Source of the DNA: Gracilaria domingensis | Taxonomy: Eukaryota > Rhodophyta > Florideophyceae > Gracilariales > Gracilariaceae | Direction: 5' to 3' | Assembly (NCBI GenBank): GCA_022539475.1 | Contig: VCMS01000014.1 | Location: 124,001-188,000 of the forward strand | Length of the DNA stretch: 64,000 bases | In this document: piece after piece, positions 1 to 9,546 of the stretch | Position numbering within the stretch: the stretch's first letter is position 1 | Layout of the letters: the number at the start of each line of letters is the position of its first letter | The notes under the pieces: model-generated | The model's input: the letters and a program-made list of their open reading frames with translations, nothing else | Databases searched by the model: none | Told to the model about the DNA's origin: nothing | Position numbers and translations under genes: made by a program

Positions 1-1
1 C

Positions 2-655
2 CTCAACAGAGTTTCAACTCGCAATGGCACTGAGAGAATTGGAAAGAACTTGCATCTCATTCCTGAACAATACAAAATCATTGTTAATATTCAAGGAGAT
101 GAACCCTTCGTAGATCCTCGAAACGTCGACTATGTCATTGAAAAACACATTGCTGCGTATTCGAAAGGAGGTGGAGAGGAAAGTGATATTTTCTTCTCTA
201 CTTTGCATCAACAAATAACAGACTTGGACTATGTACAGGAAACAAGCTGTGTGAAGATCATTGTGAATCGAAGAAACAACGCTATGCTGTTTACAAGGAA
301 TATTGTCCCATGGAATAAAGACGGGGATGTTCGCTCAGGAACGAAATATTTTTCTTGTACTGGTTTGTATGTGTATAATAGAGAGCGAGTTGAACAGTAC
401 ATATCTCTGGAGGACACAGAACACCAAATTGAAGAAGATGTTGAACAAATGAAGGTATTGGAGCATGGGTTTATCATTAAGACGTTTGAGTGTCCGTTCT
501 ACAACGAAATTTCTTTGAATACAGTAGCAGACTATCACTTGCTAAGATCAAAGTATGGATTCCCAGATGAAACAGGACGAGCATCTCCAGTGAGTTCAGT
601 GTCAGGAAATGTCTCAGATTCCCAAGCAGAGGCAGAGGAACTCCAACAGTCTTAG
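2..655 (+). CDS. kdsB: CMP-KDO synthetase (3-deoxy-manno-octulosonate cytidylyltransferase), 5' end cut by the window edge
   Basis: The enzyme activates KDO with CTP to give CMP-KDO, the donor for KDO-containing wall polysaccharides such as rhamnogalacturonan II in plants. The reading frame is open from base 2, so the start lies outside the window. Visible family features are the NGTERIG segment, IIVNIQGDEPFVDP, FTRNIVPWN (the usual SRSPIPY-like region), the GLYVYNRE strand and the C-terminal DYHLLRSKYG helix. About 35 to 40 N-terminal residues, including the nucleotide-binding start of the fold, are missing. A short Ser/Gln-rich tail follows the conserved domain. The family is shared by bacteria, plants and green algae, so its presence here fits a plastid-bearing organism. 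The next gene is convergent, about 0.4 kb downstream. Confidence 0.9.
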   Translation, partial: LNRVSTRNGTERIGKNLHLIPEQYKIIVNIQGDEPFVDPRNVDYVIEKHIAAYSKGGGEESDIFFSTLHQQITDLDYVQETSCVKIIVNRRNNAMLFTRNIVPWNKDGDVRSGTKYFSCTGLYVYNRERVEQYISLEDTEHQIEEDVEQMKVLEHGFIIKTFECPFYNEISLNTVADYHLLRSKYGFPDETGRASPVSSVSGNVSDSQAEAEELQQS

Positions 656-1071
656 GAGTGTTGAAATATTCCTCACACCTATGCCTCCCATCTTTGTGAT
701 TGATGTCGGCCAGGCAGAAACTCCCAGGACTGCGGAACTCTAAAACTCTCGTCATGTACTTTGTTTAGCAGACAGAAAAGTGTCTCAACCCTCTGGGGCT
801 CATTCCCGAGATTGGAGACGAGTGACGTAAACCAACTCAACATCAGTGAATTCCCGATAGAGCATGCTTATCCCAAAGCTACTGATGAGTCATGACGCTC
901 ACATCGAGCTCTCAGGCGATGGCATACATACGAGGAAGAACACTTGGCTTTTCAGATGGTGAAAGCGAATCGTCCCAATCCGCATAAACCATCGAAGACA
1001 AGGAAATCGTATGCCCCAATTGAGAGAAAGGAACACACTTGGTGGTGCGTGACCTAGGAACAAAAGGTCTT
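656..1071. other. Convergent spacer of 416 bp
   Basis: This lies between the 3' ends of the CMP-KDO synthetase gene and the next minus-strand gene. I see no coding region, RNA gene or repeat in it. It should hold both 3' UTRs. Confidence 0.6.
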
Positions 1072-3822
1072 TCAACGTTCATTATGACGATGACGCATGC
1101 GCCTAACCTTTCGCCATGACATGTCCTTCCATAGCTTTAGGAGAATAGATTCTTCGCACATAAGATCATCGTCATCAGGCATGTTGCAACGACTACATCG
1201 TTTTGACGCTCGTGCCGCGACGATTTCCATAAAATCACAACCGCTGTCAAACCATGTGAAGTCACGTTCTGCCCATCGAAGCACCCTTCTGCGCGCCTCA
1301 GACGTCATCGTTGCGAGAAGATCCCCACAAACTCTTCCTTGAAGTTCCCGAGCTTTGCTGGCTCGAGACCTGGCTTCTCTGCGAGATCTCTTCGACCCGC
1401 CATGAACGACAGCCCGCAAGCTTCCACTCTCTCCCTCCTCATCATCAGAAGTCTCGAGTGGATCCGAGCTGTCACTGCTATCTCCGAAATCCTTTCCTCC
1501 TGTTCCTCTGTCGATGTCATCCTCGTCTTCATCATCGTCTGAGTGCTGCACATCAAGCTCATCATTCTTAGAGGACTGGGGCACTCGAGGCAGAGCTCCC
1601 AGTGCCTGCTTGACACAATCTTCAACCCATTTCAAGCCGGGAGAGTCACTGTCAGGGGCGTACGGAGGATCGTTCTTAGTCTCTTTATAGTACCTCAAGG
1701 TTTCCTCTTCAGGATCAATGGTTTCAAGCTCCTCAAAGGTTATACTCTTTTCCCTCAACCTCGTCGCCAATAGTTGCAGAAGAGGCATACGAGAATACGA
1801 AAGGGTACTTGAGTCTTCATCACTAGTTAACGAGTCTACATCGTCCTCTCGGAGTTGAGCTTCAAATTTCAGCATATCTTCTTTCCATAGATTCCGAGAT
1901 TCTCCAATGATGTCCCCATTGAAAGAGACAGGTGGACTTGGACCATTCTCTTTCGTTCTAGAGCTCTGCCCTTTATCGATCCGGATTCCCCCAAAACTTG
2001 ATGAAGAGCTTCGTTTAGAACGGGACGGTTGTGGTAGGCTCTTTCGAATGCGTGCATTACTAATGATCTTCCGACGGGGGGCAACAACATTGTCATGGCT
2101 GTCAAGAATTTCTTCCTCTTCATCCCGCAACGGTGGATCGCCCGACTTAAACTTTCGGGGAACTACACCAGTGCGCCTTGACCTCGTCCGAGAAGCCGGA
2201 GAACTCCTGCCCGGTTCGGGTATTTGCATTTCCTCAATTTCATCACTAAACCGCACTTGCTTGGTCTTCTGAGGAGCTCCCCCTGTATTCGATCGTTCAG
2301 GTTCTTCCTTAGATGGCCTTTCAGCTTCGAGAGAATTGGGTTCTTGAGTAGGAACTGACGGCACAGCAATTGGTTCAACTTCAGGCTCAAAGTCTTCATC
2401 GATTTCTTGATTTCGGTACTCATTATCCGTATCTGATTCGTCCACCATGGGGGCAATCGGACGCGCTCTTCTCTTAGAACGCCGAAGACCTGATTCTCGC
2501 GAAGCACGGGCAGCAGTTTGTCGATTTCTAAGAAGTGCTGGTGCGATTCTGTTCGAAGGTTGAGAGTCTGGCATCAGAACGTTCCCCACCGTATCTTTCA
2601 TGCGCTTTCGACGCTGGAATACTGGCGTGGAGCGTCTTGCAATTATGCTCGACCTCTTCCTGCGTGACTTCGCCGCTGCTGCCGCTGAGACAGACGGTGA
2701 AGGTGCTGGTTTGGGACCGGTTTCGATCAAAATGACGTCGTCTCCGCTGTCAGACTGAGGAGCTTGGGGTGAACTTTTGGCTTTAGTCGTTGGCAGTGGT
2801 GGGGAGACAGGTGTTATCAGGATCTCGTCTTGAAGAGTGGTCATATTCAGAGCTGGAGCGTTTGGGCGAACATGACATATCTCTCTTTGTTGCTCAAGAG
2901 CAGTTAGCTGGTTCTCCACATCAGCTGGATTTGTCGGGAAAGGCATCTCAGAAGGACCTACGTCCGTAGTTGGGAAAAGCTTGTCTACAAGATTAACAGC
3001 TTTGACTTGGCCCTGAGTAGAGGAGTTCGCAACGCGTGCAAAAGGCTGTGGACTCTGCTTCGGAACCGATTGTACCGGAACAAAAACCAAATCAAGCCAA
3101 ACTTTGCCAGTTTGATCGTCGAAACATAGGTCAATAGTTAGCCTCTCTAACGGGTTTGAAGCACTCTCTCGATGACTGGAAAGCAGAGGTTTTGAATGGG
3201 AGATCACTCTTTGGAAGGAGTTGGTATACGGTGGCGTTTGCTGAGACGCAGAACCGAATTGATTGGGTACTTGGTGGATGGCATCAACATCTACAACAGC
3301 AGCATTCGGAGCGGGATCCGATTCATCCGCTAGTTGAAGATTTTGAAGATCTAGAACAGAGTCGGGGCCGGGTGGGTTGCCTGCAATCGCCATGTTGGTT
3401 CCATGTTGGTTCCCCTCAACCGGTGAAGGAGTGTGGGGTATCAGGTCAAGGAAGAGGGCATTAGGAGTATACGACTTGCAAATCTCAGCCACACGGTCAA
3501 AGGCCGGGGATGGAGTCTCCAGCATAAAACTCACAAAATGATCAAAGCGAGGTGACGGAAGATCTGGTAAACCTCGTCTTCTTCGAATGTTCTCCAAGAG
3601 ACGAACTTCATCTATTCCCCTTTTGAGACCGACAGCAAGCAAAGCTTTAGCAGCAGCATCGCTCTTGGGCGGAAGCAAAGCATATCGTTCTGAAGCAACC
3701 GGACCGATAAACTCATGAATGCTGCTTTCTTTTGTTCCCAGTTTAGGGGTATCGAAGGAGCGCGACAACGAGGCACAAAGGCGTTCCGCCCGCGTTTGAG
3801 AGTTGACCGATGACGAAAACAT
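1072..3822 (-). CDS. Unknown large nuclear protein, low complexity, with basic clusters and a SUMO-interaction-like motif
   Basis: I do not recognise a family for this 916-residue protein. It starts at an ATG and is open without introns. The N-terminal 120 residues look ordered. The middle is rich in Ser, Pro, Arg and Glu, with several basic clusters that look like nuclear localisation signals (KSRRKRSS, QRRKRMK, LRRSKRRARP). A hydrophobic patch DDVILIE flanked by acids resembles a SUMO-interacting motif. Acidic blocks (DDDEDEDDID, SSDSSDPLETSDDEEGE) precede a conserved-looking C-terminal 80 residues with an RVLRWAERDFTWF segment and a KRCSRCN cysteine pair, followed by a further cysteine. 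The composition suggests a chromatin or DNA-repair scaffold, but that is inference. It is transcribed divergently from the BolA gene. Confidence 0.75.
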   Translation of the reverse strand: MFSSSVNSQTRAERLCASLSRSFDTPKLGTKESSIHEFIGPVASERYALLPPKSDAAAKALLAVGLKRGIDEVRLLENIRRRRGLPDLPSPRFDHFVSFMLETPSPAFDRVAEICKSYTPNALFLDLIPHTPSPVEGNQHGTNMAIAGNPPGPDSVLDLQNLQLADESDPAPNAAVVDVDAIHQVPNQFGSASQQTPPYTNSFQRVISHSKPLLSSHRESASNPLERLTIDLCFDDQTGKVWLDLVFVPVQSVPKQSPQPFARVANSSTQGQVKAVNLVDKLFPTTDVGPSEMPFPTNPADVENQLTALEQQREICHVRPNAPALNMTTLQDEILITPVSPPLPTTKAKSSPQAPQSDSGDDVILIETGPKPAPSPSVSAAAAAKSRRKRSSIIARRSTPVFQRRKRMKDTVGNVLMPDSQPSNRIAPALLRNRQTAARASRESGLRRSKRRARPIAPMVDESDTDNEYRNQEIDEDFEPEVEPIAVPSVPTQEPNSLEAERPSKEEPERSNTGGAPQKTKQVRFSDEIEEMQIPEPGRSSPASRTRSRRTGVVPRKFKSGDPPLRDEEEEILDSHDNVVAPRRKIISNARIRKSLPQPSRSKRSSSSSFGGIRIDKGQSSRTKENGPSPPVSFNGDIIGESRNLWKEDMLKFEAQLREDDVDSLTSDEDSSTLSYSRMPLLQLLATRLREKSITFEELETIDPEEETLRYYKETKNDPPYAPDSDSPGLKWVEDCVKQALGALPRVPQSSKNDELDVQHSDDDEDEDDIDRGTGGKDFGDSSDSSDPLETSDDEEGESGSLRAVVHGGSKRSRREARSRASKARELQGRVCGDLLATMTSEARRRVLRWAERDFTWFDSGCDFMEIVAARASKRCSRCNMPDDDDLMCEESILLKLWKDMSWRKVRRMRHRHNER

Positions 3823-4290
3823 TGAACGAGAGCCCTACAGCATATGAAGCACAGTCAAATCGATCAAGGCGATAGCGAAGGATACAGACCGGTACATATC
3901 TCGGTAGGACGTTTGGGAAGCCACGGGCCTTTTTGCGCGCGTCTTTACAAATCTCAGGTCTCCGGCACCAAAGTTTGCATAGGGCCAAAACGACAATGCG
4001 AAGGGCATCTGCCATCCGTCATCAATGATGACTCATCATGGAACGCGCTTTACAGTACTATGCGTACACGTACGAGTACTTATCGCATAATTACAGTTGT
4101 GCCAGATATTTTTGGGCAGTAGAAGACCTTCTGAGATAAAACTTCGCAGTCTTTCGGTCGGTGGACAAAAGTTGACATCACTTCTACCCTTGGTAGCGCG
4201 CTCCACAGAAAGATTTGACGGTCCCAGCAGCGAGCTTCTATTCTGGAGTGATCGTACCTATTCTTCCCCGCCATTATTGCAACTGAAGCG
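3823..4290. promoter_or_regulatory. Divergent promoter region, 468 bp
   Basis: This lies between the start codons of the unknown nuclear protein (minus) and BolA (plus), so it must carry both promoters. I see no convincing TATA box. A short imperfect inverted repeat built on AGTACT lies near 4053-4080. Confidence 0.5.
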
Positions 4291-4795
4291 ATGTCAAGTG
4301 CCTTCGTCCCTCCCGCTTTGCGAGTGCTACGCACTGTATACACGCTGCCGCATTCCGGCTTGCAACGCTCTCGTCCGACTATCACGCTCAGCTGCGGCGG
4401 TCCCCCGAAAGGCGTTTCCATTCGCACCAAAGCGCCCGCACCGGGCGAGGAGGATACCTCAATCACTGCTGTGCAACGGAAGATCAGTACCGCTTTGAAT
4501 CCGTCTCGACTAGAAGTCATTCCTACGTACGGCGATCCTAACGGGTCACATGTCTCTATCACAGTGGTGAGTGACCAGTTTCAAGGCGTCCCAACTGTTA
4601 AGAGACATAGAATGGTGTATCAAGCTATCTGGGAAGAACTCTCTGTACGTTTACTCTTCGTTACATCATAGTTTACTTCGTTTCACCGCCTATCTTGCTG
4701 ACATCGCGCAATTGCTCTGCCTGTGCAACTTTGTGTAGGGGCCCATCCATGCTGTAGACAAGCTTGTTACATATGCTCCGGAGGAAGACTCATAG
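4291..4795 (+). CDS. BolA-family protein, probably plastid-targeted (two exons)
   Basis: BolA proteins pair with monothiol glutaredoxins around a [2Fe-2S] cluster and act in iron-sulfur homeostasis; plants have plastid forms. Exon 1 is 4291-4644 and exon 2 is 4739-4795. The joined protein has 136 residues. The BolA fold runs from about residue 62 to the end: ISTALNPSRLEVI, then VVSDQFQGV, then the VKRHRMVYQAI helix with its conserved His, and after the intron GPIHAV with the second cluster-ligand His. Without splicing the frame would lose this last strand and His. The first 60 residues look like a transit peptide and begin MSSAFVPP, with Phe near the N terminus. Plastid rather than mitochondrial location is inferred. 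The last 29 bases overlap the antisense fucosyltransferase gene. Confidence 0.92.
4645..4738 (+). other. Spliceosomal intron in the BolA gene (94 bp, phase 0)
   Basis: The donor is TCT|GTACGT and the acceptor TGTGTAG|GGG. Removing it joins the open frame to GPIHAV and a stop at 4793-4795, completing the BolA fold. Confidence 0.9.
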
Positions 4796-5885
4796 ACTTG
4801 TTTCCATTTCTTTGCATTCTGTTACAATACACTTCATTCGCCTGCTTTGAGCCGCAGTAATTTTGTCCGAACGTACGAAACGCTACTCCTGGTGCCCATT
4901 TGTCATCTAAACTCACACTGCTCTCCGCCTCTTGATCTCGCAAAACATGCACGAGTCTGCCAAGATTGCTAGAAAACGTCCCTATGAACACTGTCGCCTT
5001 CCGCATCATCTCGATTTCCGCCAGCAAAGCTACTACCCTCTCTTCGTTCTGCTTGAGATACATGCGGTTCATCAGCTTTTGAATGTGTCCTTTCCTTTCC
5101 TGAGCTGCAGTAACACTCACAACGCGCCTTCCAGCCAGCTGTTCTCGCATGGTTTTTATAACTGACCCGTCGTCCGTGGCGATGAACACCGTACCATTGC
5201 TGTTTTGCATCAGTTTAATTGCCTCAACGTACCTTCGCAAAGGAACCAAAGGGCGCTCTTTCGCTTTGTCCCCGCGTCGTATGTGTACGGCCAGATATTG
5301 TGGCGGCAAGTTCGTTTGAGTGATTACACGCTGCACTGCTTCGTGTGTCCGATCATTCAACTCCCATGCGTTAGCGGCGATCTTTCTGTAGCGTTGTAGA
5401 CTGCTTCTAGACTGTGCTCGCATTAGTTGTGCAGCGTGAGCATAGCTTCGATGAGAAGAAACAAGGACGCAGCGGTAATTTGTCAACTTGAGCTTGTCAA
5501 TTTTTGATAACTCATGACAGTCATCTCTTATTGTGCATGGCTTGTTTGCTGTTGATAAGTGAAACGAGTTAAAGTAGCAGCTCCATCCGCGATAGGGAGC
5601 GCATCCATAATTCCAGTATCGCGCTTCGGCGATACAAAACGATGCGTTGAAGTAGCTTGCTAGCGCGAAAGCATCTATGATACGAAGAGTTTGGGCTCCA
5701 AGACCGTTGAATTTTCTCTCCACGTAAATAAATTGTTGCGATGAAACTCGTGTCCTCCCAAACTCAGGTTGCTGAATGTGGTGGTTCGCAGACAACAGGA
5801 TGAGAAAAGCTGTAAGAGCTGAGATTGCAATGAATGCTTCGACACTGGGAAGATGCCTCATGCCCTTCCAAACCAACTGTCTCAT
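4767..5885 (-). CDS. GT23-type (FUT8-like) fucosyltransferase, type II Golgi membrane protein
   Basis: This is a predicted GDP-fucose:glycan fucosyltransferase. The 372-residue protein starts at an ATG and has one membrane segment at about residues 17-32, followed by a lumenal catalytic part, the usual type II Golgi layout. The donor-binding signature LAVHIRRGDK (198-207) matches the HxRRxDK motif of alpha-1,6- and O-fucosyltransferases. It is followed by VFIATDD (233-239) and GTFSSNLGRLVH (302-313), which correspond to the ATDD and TFSS motifs of FUT8. It lacks the coiled coil and SH3 domain of animal FUT8, so the acceptor cannot be predicted. Several Cys in residues 84-123 could form disulfides. 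Its 3' end overlaps the BolA gene tail to tail by 29 bp. Confidence 0.83.
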   Translation of the reverse strand: MRQLVWKGMRHLPSVEAFIAISALTAFLILLSANHHIQQPEFGRTRVSSQQFIYVERKFNGLGAQTLRIIDAFALASYFNASFCIAEARYWNYGCAPYRGWSCYFNSFHLSTANKPCTIRDDCHELSKIDKLKLTNYRCVLVSSHRSYAHAAQLMRAQSRSSLQRYRKIAANAWELNDRTHEAVQRVITQTNLPPQYLAVHIRRGDKAKERPLVPLRRYVEAIKLMQNSNGTVFIATDDGSVIKTMREQLAGRRVVSVTAAQERKGHIQKLMNRMYLKQNEERVVALLAEIEMMRKATVFIGTFSSNLGRLVHVLRDQEAESSVSLDDKWAPGVAFRTFGQNYCGSKQANEVYCNRMQRNGNKSMSLPPEHM

Positions 5886-6290
5886 CGGATGTTCATTGCA
5901 ATGATAAGACTGGATTCACATTCACCTCAACAGAAAGAATGGGGATGGAACTTTTATTTTGTATGCTGTGTTTCAAAGGCAATGCAAGTGCAGAGTGTTG
6001 ATAGTATCAACTTGATACAATGATATGTTATGCTTCAACTTTTCAGGAATTGTTCTTGCTGTATCTCCACATCCTTTGGACAACTTTGCAGCATTCAACC
6101 ACCCATCGTTGGCTCTTGAGTATATAGGTGTGCTCCATTTAACACGCCCCCAGACCTACATGCGACGTTGAGGTAAATTAGAAGAGTCCATTGCATTCAT
6201 GCGATTACGCTCATGCAAATCATTGGAGCCGTCTATCAATCAATGCAATACAACTGTGCCACATGTCGAGAAGAAGACAACAAGGATGTG

Positions 6291-6335
6291 GTACCGAAAC
6301 CGATGGTCCGTTTATCGGACCATCGATATTGGTAC
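6291..6335. repeat. Inverted repeat, 20-bp arms, 5-bp loop
   Basis: Arms 6291-6310 and 6316-6335 pair over the inner 10 bp (CGATGGTCCG) and the outer 5 bp (GTACC), with an unpaired 5-bp internal bubble. It could be a small foldback element or a cruciform regulatory site. Confidence 0.7.
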
Positions 6336-6426
6336 TGGTCCCCTTCTTGCCGATCCGCGGCCCAGGGGACTCAATCTATTCGTGCTTCACATGGTGCATC
6401 ATATTTTCTGTCTCGCAGTTCTCACA

Positions 6427-6456
6427 GTGTGAGGCTCACACGGTGTGAGTCACACC
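6427..6456. repeat. Two adjacent 15-bp palindromes built on GTGTGA
   Basis: GTGTGAG-G-CTCACAC (6427-6441) directly abuts GGTGTGA-G-TCACACC (6442-6456). Both are perfect around a central G. They lie about 190 bp upstream of the STK19-like start, so a dimeric transcription-factor site is plausible. Confidence 0.6.
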
Positions 6457-6644
6457 TATTCAGCTCGCGTGCAGTTGAAGGGTAGACAGCAAGCGTATCT
6501 AGCTAGAAGGGTAGAAGGCTACCGTCACCTCAGTACCTCAGGGTGGTTCAGACTCAAGTTCAAGAGGGAAGATTAGGGAAACCTCGATTCCTGCAACATC
6601 AAAACGTGTGTTCCACGGGAAAACCGCGCCAGTCTTATGACTTC

Positions 6645-7448
6645 ATGAATCCGTCCAATACGCTTAACCCCCAGCCAGTAAAGCTGAAGCCACGGCGTAC
6701 CACACGCCGTCGCCCTCCATCCCAGCGTCGTCCACGGAAAGAAAGGCCAAACCCATCACAAAATGAAGAGGACCTTCTACTAACCACGATTTCATCAATT
6801 CCGGACACGCATGTTGCACTGCGTGTCTTGCGAGAGGACTGGTCGGAAGCTGCGAACCAAGACCTTCCGAACACGCCACCGCTCGTGCTCAAAACGCAAC
6901 TAAACGCTCTTGTCGCAAACAAGACTGAAATGCATCGCGAATTGGACGAAATCTGTCTCCACGGCTTGCGCCGAATTGTTCTTCCAGGTGGTGGTGACTG
7001 CTTCATCTTACCCAAAGATTTTCGCGCCAGGGCCACCGATTCCTCCTTACCATTCATGCAGAAGTTTTTCAATGACGTGTTTGAACAAAATCACCAACCT
7101 TGGCTCACACTTTCTTCACTGAGAACTGTTTACGGAGAAGAGACAGATGACGCTGTGAATCAGCTCGTGCGAGCTGGGTATTTGACATCTCAAGATGAGC
7201 AGTCTTTCAATTTCGCCTTTCCCGGGATGGGAGCCTTTATGAGGAACCGAAGATCTGGTGAGAATGAAATCACGGCAATTCTTCGGAAGGCTCCCTATAA
7301 AGAGATGGGCCTCACAAAACTAGAAATGCGCTCGTTGAAGAACACTTGTTTTACAGCCAGATGGCATGTGCGCGATGTAGTTGGATCAGGCAAAGCGGAA
7401 TGTGTAGACACTCCTGTAGGAGTGCTTGTGCGACTGCGGGTATTTTGA
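6645..7448 (+). CDS. STK19: STK19 homologue (winged-helix protein)
   Basis: STK19 was named a kinase but is now known as a DNA-binding tandem winged-helix protein that acts in transcription-coupled repair. This 267-residue protein matches it along its length: PPLVLKTQLNALV, the helix HRELDEICLHGLRRI, DCFILPKDFRAR, LPFMQKFFNDV, VNQLVRAGYLT, then FAFPGMGAFMRN and a final KAPYKEMGLTKLE helix and CVDTPVGVLVRLR strand. No protein-kinase motifs are visible. The frame opens upstream only with non-ATG codons, so I start at the ATG at 6645. The first 45 residues are basic and Pro/Arg-rich, consistent with nuclear localisation. It is convergent with CMSS1, 62 bp away. Confidence 0.85.
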   Translation: MNPSNTLNPQPVKLKPRRTTRRRPPSQRRPRKERPNPSQNEEDLLLTTISSIPDTHVALRVLREDWSEAANQDLPNTPPLVLKTQLNALVANKTEMHRELDEICLHGLRRIVLPGGGDCFILPKDFRARATDSSLPFMQKFFNDVFEQNHQPWLTLSSLRTVYGEETDDAVNQLVRAGYLTSQDEQSFNFAFPGMGAFMRNRRSGENEITAILRKAPYKEMGLTKLEMRSLKNTCFTARWHVRDVVGSGKAECVDTPVGVLVRLRVF

Positions 7449-7510
7449 CAGCGAACAGCCCAATATCATTGGTATGCGCACTCGAAGTAGTGATCAGGGT
7501 TCCTCCGCTG

Positions 7511-8599
7511 TCAATTTTGCTGCTCTTCTTTCTTCACATCTTTTAAACTAACTGGTTGGTTCTTAGGGATCGTCAATATTACCTTCATGCCATGCTTCAT
7601 TCGGACGCGTATGAAATCATGTACAAACTGACATAACTCATCGCGCGCCAAAGGGAAGTCGAGAACGTTTCTCAGTCTCGCATCTCGCGAAAGGTCAACA
7701 GCAATAAGGACTGTGTGATTTAGAGTCATATGTCCCTCTTCAACTAATCTGTGCACGCGTTTTGCGGTTCCCACAGCTGTTGGCACCACAGTTTTCCTGC
7801 ATGCCCTTTTTAGCCATTGTTGCTGCGCGTCAGCAGATATATGCTTCCCGAAGAGCTTTCCCACTGGCTGTCCATCGTATAATCGCTTCGCTATATGAAC
7901 TGCACGTACGGCACTAGGAGCAATTGCAATTACAGCTACAGCCGGCTTAGTTTTCTTTGACTTTCGAAACGTTGTCTCCTTGAGGTAGTTTGGACCTACA
8001 ACTTTCTTCACGAAGGGCATCAATGGCTCCTTGCCGTCTTCAATGATGACGCTAATTTGGTCTGCCGTCCATCCCTGTTGGTCATCGACAGAAATGCTTT
8101 TCTCCTTTGCCCATTTAACATACTCAGACCATAAAAACTGATGCGGTGACGTCCGAATCATATCATCTGCGCGCTTTCGTTGCATTTCGTGGAGCATTCT
8201 TTGCGAACGGCGTTCAAGAGTACGAGCCTTCTTCGTCGAGCTCAACGGGTCATCATCCGCTCCGGTCTCGATTGAAATCGTCTTCTCGATAGTGTTGGTT
8301 TCATATTTATCATCAGATTCTCTCTGCTTGCGAGCTGCTTTCTCGCGATGCATCTGCTTTCGAGCACGCTTCAACTCTTTGCGTAGCTTGGCGTTTTCGG
8401 TCTTGACGAAATCCTCAACTGCATCAACGGGGTTATTCTTCGGGTTGATGCGCGCGGCCTTCTTCGGCGGCGGAGATTCCTCTGGCATTGAACCATTAAG
8501 CTGCACGTTATCCTCGGCATGGTCGCGCGCGACGCGCGCCTCTTCGCGCTTGCGTTTCCTTCTGCGGCCACCTGGTTTGCTGATTTTCGTTCTAGTCAT
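7511..8599 (-). CDS. CMSS1: CMSS1/Cms1 small-subunit ribosome biogenesis protein
   Basis: Cms1 is a nucleolar factor linked to 40S maturation, with a degenerate DEAD-helicase-like core. The 362-residue protein has a very basic, partly coiled N-terminal half (GRRRKRKREE, then a long Lys/Arg/Glu helix). The conserved region is at residues 215-350: AVAVIAIAPSAVRAVHIAK, GKLFGKHIS, VVPTAVGTAKRVHRLVEEG, VLIAVDLSRDARLRNVLD and LCQFVHDFI. These match the Cms1 order of strands, including the PTAxGTxxRVxxLxE segment that replaces the helicase PTPGR motif. It starts at an ATG and has no intron. It probably shares the CMSS1 nucleolar role, inferred from the family. Confidence 0.87.
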   Translation of the reverse strand: MTRTKISKPGGRRRKRKREEARVARDHAEDNVQLNGSMPEESPPPKKAARINPKNNPVDAVEDFVKTENAKLRKELKRARKQMHREKAARKQRESDDKYETNTIEKTISIETGADDDPLSSTKKARTLERRSQRMLHEMQRKRADDMIRTSPHQFLWSEYVKWAKEKSISVDDQQGWTADQISVIIEDGKEPLMPFVKKVVGPNYLKETTFRKSKKTKPAVAVIAIAPSAVRAVHIAKRLYDGQPVGKLFGKHISADAQQQWLKRACRKTVVPTAVGTAKRVHRLVEEGHMTLNHTVLIAVDLSRDARLRNVLDFPLARDELCQFVHDFIRVRMKHGMKVILTIPKNQPVSLKDVKKEEQQN

Positions 8600-9512
8600 T
8601 CCTTTCTTCTCTTATGCAGGGTGATATGAGGCGTGCAACCAAGGGAGAGAGAGAGATGTTTGTTTATTTCGTGTGTGGCAGCAATCTTACGTCCTCAGGC
8701 CCGAGTACCAAGAGTATGCTTGGTAGGTACCTCCATGCAGCCTCTAGCTAGAGAGTTGGTTCTTCGCCAGGATCAGCAGATCATCGACTGCGCCGACGCG
8801 GCCGGTGGCACAAGACGGGCACACTGTAAGCATCGACGATCCGTTCTAATGTAATGTAAGTTACCTTACGCGGTACGACTCGAATCGTACGAGGCACACG
8901 CGTGACCTCTCGTCTGTTGTTGGCTACAGCTTGCGCACGTGCGCAACCACGATTCACCTTCCCGTTCTCGTGCATCGACGACCGGACAGCCCACAAACGC
9001 AAAGCATTTCTGCCTCCGGATCAGAGAACGAGACAGAAAAAGGCCAAATATGAAATGCGGTTTGACGCAGCCATGTTTCAAAGAGCCCTGATCCACAGAG
9101 CAAGCGGCTTGCGATGCAGCGAGGCGATCGGCGTACGGACAGTGACATGCTAAACAATGGTGATCATCGAGTCCTGATGACAGTCAACCTTGCTCCTGCG
9201 CGTCTGCTCCCACGCACTGACTGCATAAACGGCCTCACCCAACCAGGGCCTGCACCCAACCACATAGGCTATCTATGTCTCACAGCTACGCAAAGAGTTT
9301 CGTTCACAGCTTCTCTCTGCAAATTCTTCTCCCTTTTTAGCTGTTGACCTTGACGCTTACATTGTACGATCCGCACGGTGTGAAAACGTTCCGTTACCGG
9401 CAAATAATGGGGCATATAAATCTTTGTGTGCTTTCGATGTTGTCACATCATCAGGTAACGGGGGACCCAATTTTGACGTATCGATTTACGGAACAACAAA
9501 AACGGACAAGCA

Positions 9513-9546
9513 ACGTTTTAATCATGAGACAGTCTCATGAAAACGT
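9513..9546. repeat. Foldback: nested inverted repeat
   Basis: The core CATGAGAC-A-GTCTCATG (9523-9539) is a perfect palindrome around one base. ACGTTTT (9513-9519) and AAAACGT (9540-9546) extend the pairing after a 3-base bulge. Confidence 0.7.

Larger units (their letters stand above)
5886..6644. promoter_or_regulatory. Divergent spacer with inverted repeats
   Basis: This 0.76-kb spacer separates the fucosyltransferase (minus) and STK19-like (plus) genes and must contain both promoters. It contains a 15-bp palindrome near 5999-6013, a 20-bp-arm imperfect inverted repeat at 6291-6335 and two abutting 15-bp palindromes at 6427-6456. No coding region is supportable. Confidence 0.5.

Noticed and set aside
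4080-4562. Minus-strand frame of 160 codons with ATG-like start
   Set aside because: Antisense to the BolA exon, which has convincing family motifs and a well-placed intron.
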